DNA of 43,860 nt, taken from the NCBI GenBank assembly GCA_031404455.1, contig JANNHP010000269.1, forward strand, positions 1 to 43,860. The letters are read 5' to 3'. Positions within the stretch are counted from its first letter, which is position 1; the number at the start of each line of letters is the position of its first letter. A program made the position numbers and the translations under genes. This document shows positions 42,250 to 43,860 of the stretch, in pieces. The notes beneath the pieces are model-generated. The model made no database searches, had not been told where the DNA came from, and saw nothing but the letters and a program-made list of their open reading frames with translations. Origin of the DNA: JANNHP01 sp031404455 (GTDB lineage: Bacteria > Planctomycetota > JAJSAM01 > JAJVHW01).

Positions 42250-43749
42250 ATGGGCGGATTCCGTTTCCACGACAGCCTGACGCGCGAGGTCCGCGAGTTC
42301 CGGTCGATCGATGAGGAGACGACCGGCGAGAAGGTCGTCCGCATGTACAACTGCGGGCCGACGGTCTACGGCAGGCAGCACATCGGCAACTGGCGGACGA
42401 ACGTCTGCTGGGACGTCCTGCGCCGCGCGCTCGAGCTCGGCGGCTATCGCGTCCGTCAGATCCAGAACATCACCGACGTCGGCCACCTCACCGTGGACAC
42501 CGTCGCCGACGCCTCGGGCGAGGACAAGATGGAGCTCGCGGCGCGCCGCGACCATCTCGACGCGTGGGGCGTGGCGAAGAAGTACGAGGCGTTGTTCCAC
42601 GACGACCGGCGCGCGCTGAACATCCAGGACGCCGAGCGCTATCCGCGGGCGACGGATCACATCGCCGAGATGATCGTGCACATCGAGGAGCTCATCCGCG
42701 ACGGCCACGCGTACGCGACGCCCGCCGGCAATGTGTACTTCTCGGTCGCGACGTTCCCCGCGTACGGGAGGCTCTCCGGCAACACCGTCGAGGAGCTCGA
42801 AGCCGGCGCGCGCGTCGAGGTGCTCGAGGAGAAGCGCGCGCCGGAGGACTTCGCGCTCTGGAAGCGCGACGAGAAGCACCAGATGCAGTGGGACTCGCCG
42901 TGGGGACGCGGCTTCCCCGGCTGGCACATCGAGTGCTCCGCGATGGCGAGGAAGTACCTCGGCGACACGCTCGACATCCACACCGGCGGCGAGGACAACG
43001 CCTTCCCGCACCACGAGTGCGAGATCGCGCAGAGCGAGGCGCTGACGGGGAAACCGTTCTCGCGCTTCTGGCTGCACACGCGATTTCTCGTCCTCGACGG
43101 GAAGAAGATGGCGAAGTCCTCCGGGCCGATGCTCCTCATCCCGGAGATCGTGGCACGCGGCTACTCGCCTCGCGTGATCCGGTACTTCCTGCTGTCCGCG
43201 CACTACCGGACGCCGCTGAACTTCTCGTTCCAGGCTCTCGACGGCGCGAAGGCCGCCGTCGAGAGCCTGGACGCACTGGCAAGGAGGCTTGTGGCGACGA
43301 CGCGTCCGGACGACGATTCATCGGTGGTCGCCGCATGCGCGCAGGCCGAGCGTGCCTTCGTTGCGGCGCTTCAGGACGATCTCAACGTGTCGGCCGCGCT
43401 CGCCACCGTTCACGAGTTCCGCAACGCAATGAACAAAGTGAACGGCTTCTCGATCGCGGATCTGAGCCGCGCCGCATCGACTCTCGCGCGACTTGACTCC
43501 GTACTCGGGTTGGAGCTGCCAAGTCCCATCGTGGAGCGAGTCCACTCTGGCGGATCGTCGTCGTCCTACGCAATCGTCGGTCCGCCAGGCGATCCCGAGC
43601 AGGACGACGTCGCGATTGAGATCGAACGACGACGGATGGCGCGCGCTAACAAGAACTTCGAACGAGCCGATGCCATCCGGCAGCGACTCCTCGCGAAGGG
43701 GATCGTCCTCGAGGACACGCCGCAGGGCGTGCGCTGGTTCCGGAAGTAG
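42250..43749 (+). CDS. cysS: Cysteinyl-tRNA synthetase (499 aa)
   Basis: It charges tRNA-Cys. The class I motifs are YNCGPTVYGRQHIGNWR (with HIGN for the usual HIGH-type motif, Cys35 as zinc ligand) and KKMAKSSG. Other zinc ligands are in WHIECSAM and FPHHECE. The anticodon-recognising DALR region is around 335-400. The C-terminal ERRRMARANKNFERADAIRQ and GIVLEDTPQGVRW are family hallmarks. It is four bases downstream of ispF and the last gene of the trio. Confidence 0.96.
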   Translation: MGGFRFHDSLTREVREFRSIDEETTGEKVVRMYNCGPTVYGRQHIGNWRTNVCWDVLRRALELGGYRVRQIQNITDVGHLTVDTVADASGEDKMELAARRDHLDAWGVAKKYEALFHDDRRALNIQDAERYPRATDHIAEMIVHIEELIRDGHAYATPAGNVYFSVATFPAYGRLSGNTVEELEAGARVEVLEEKRAPEDFALWKRDEKHQMQWDSPWGRGFPGWHIECSAMARKYLGDTLDIHTGGEDNAFPHHECEIAQSEALTGKPFSRFWLHTRFLVLDGKKMAKSSGPMLLIPEIVARGYSPRVIRYFLLSAHYRTPLNFSFQALDGAKAAVESLDALARRLVATTRPDDDSSVVAACAQAERAFVAALQDDLNVSAALATVHEFRNAMNKVNGFSIADLSRAASTLARLDSVLGLELPSPIVERVHSGGSSSSYAIVGPPGDPEQDDVAIEIERRRMARANKNFERADAIRQRLLAKGIVLEDTPQGVRWFRK

Positions 43750-43776
43750 CGGCGCGCCGGTCCGCCAGCCCACCTC

Positions 43777-43860
43777 CTCGGTAGGGGCGGACCCCCGTGT
43801 CCGCCCCCGGTGGATACAGGAAGACCGTCCGCACCGAGATCGACGACGGGCGGACACGGG
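43777..43860. repeat. GTAGGGGCGGAC inverted repeat, copy 2 (cut by the window edge)
   Basis: The left arm 43777-43806 is the same as 32915-32944 except for one base. The start of the right arm (GGGCGGACACGGG, 43848-43860) runs to the last base of the window. It lies 28 bases after the cysS stop. Confidence 0.85.

Noticed and set aside
43318..43857. A 179-codon minus-strand frame near the window end
   Set aside because: It begins in the repeat and runs antisense to cysS; no domain.

Overview
This is a GC-rich, gene-dense bacterial chromosome segment with no tRNA, rRNA, CRISPR array or prophage that I can see. Lipoproteins with lipoboxes, an LptE-like and a BamD-like protein, an outer-membrane barrel protein and a large AsmA-type protein indicate a diderm cell. 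Secreted HEAT-repeat proteins, a DUF3299 lipoprotein, a di-haem peroxidase with an added beta-rich domain and large carboxypeptidase-regulatory-like proteins are typical of Planctomycetota and neighbouring phyla. I infer that kind of organism with moderate confidence only. Start codons are often GTG, and adjacent genes very often overlap as ATGA or GTGA.

Layout. 1-969: the 3' end of thiC (thiamine pyrimidine synthesis). 1125-2396 (minus): a compact five-gene cassette of antitoxin, ParE toxin, a 53-residue basic protein, an HI1420-type antidote-like regulator and a small zinc-ribbon protein. 2474-5198: two divergent secreted proteins, one ending in an RraB-like domain. 5241-10432 (minus): a metal (probably zinc) uptake operon with a small Cys/His membrane protein, an outer-membrane protein, a binding protein, an ATPase, a permease and a DUF3299 lipoprotein. 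A histidine kinase/response regulator pair (10589-12950) diverges from it and is followed by a large secreted HEAT-like protein. 15818-21027 (minus): a frameshifted ruvX, manC and an AsmA/TamB-like protein. 21251-28857 (minus): an eight-gene run, in transcription order BamD-like, LptE, FolP, CdaA, CdaR, GlmM, TsaB and Alr. It joins outer-membrane assembly, folate, c-di-AMP signalling, peptidoglycan precursors and tRNA modification. 28911-32876: a di-haem peroxidase and a divergent ABC-F ATPase (Uup). 33067-37360 (minus): RecO, a secretin-N-domain-like protein, an extremely acidic secreted protein and a metallophosphoesterase lipoprotein. 37741-43749: ruvC, a large membrane-anchored beta-domain protein, then ispD-ispF-cysS.

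Most notable non-coding content: almost every intergenic gap of about 100 bases or more next to a stop codon holds a dispersed palindromic repeat. I can separate at least four kinds: (i) hairpins with variable inner arms bounded by GGGGAC/GTCCCC ends (near 1030, 10459, 15650 and 21128); (ii) a GTAGGGGCGGAC inverted repeat (32915 and 43777); (iii) a 31-base GGAGTCAGGCTCC repeat (34719 and 36122); (iv) a 277-base MITE-like element with perfect 22-base terminal inverted repeats and TA at both ends (37425-37701). These repeats supply the last codons and stop of ruvX and a false upstream start for another gene. They are the best candidates here for an undescribed system.
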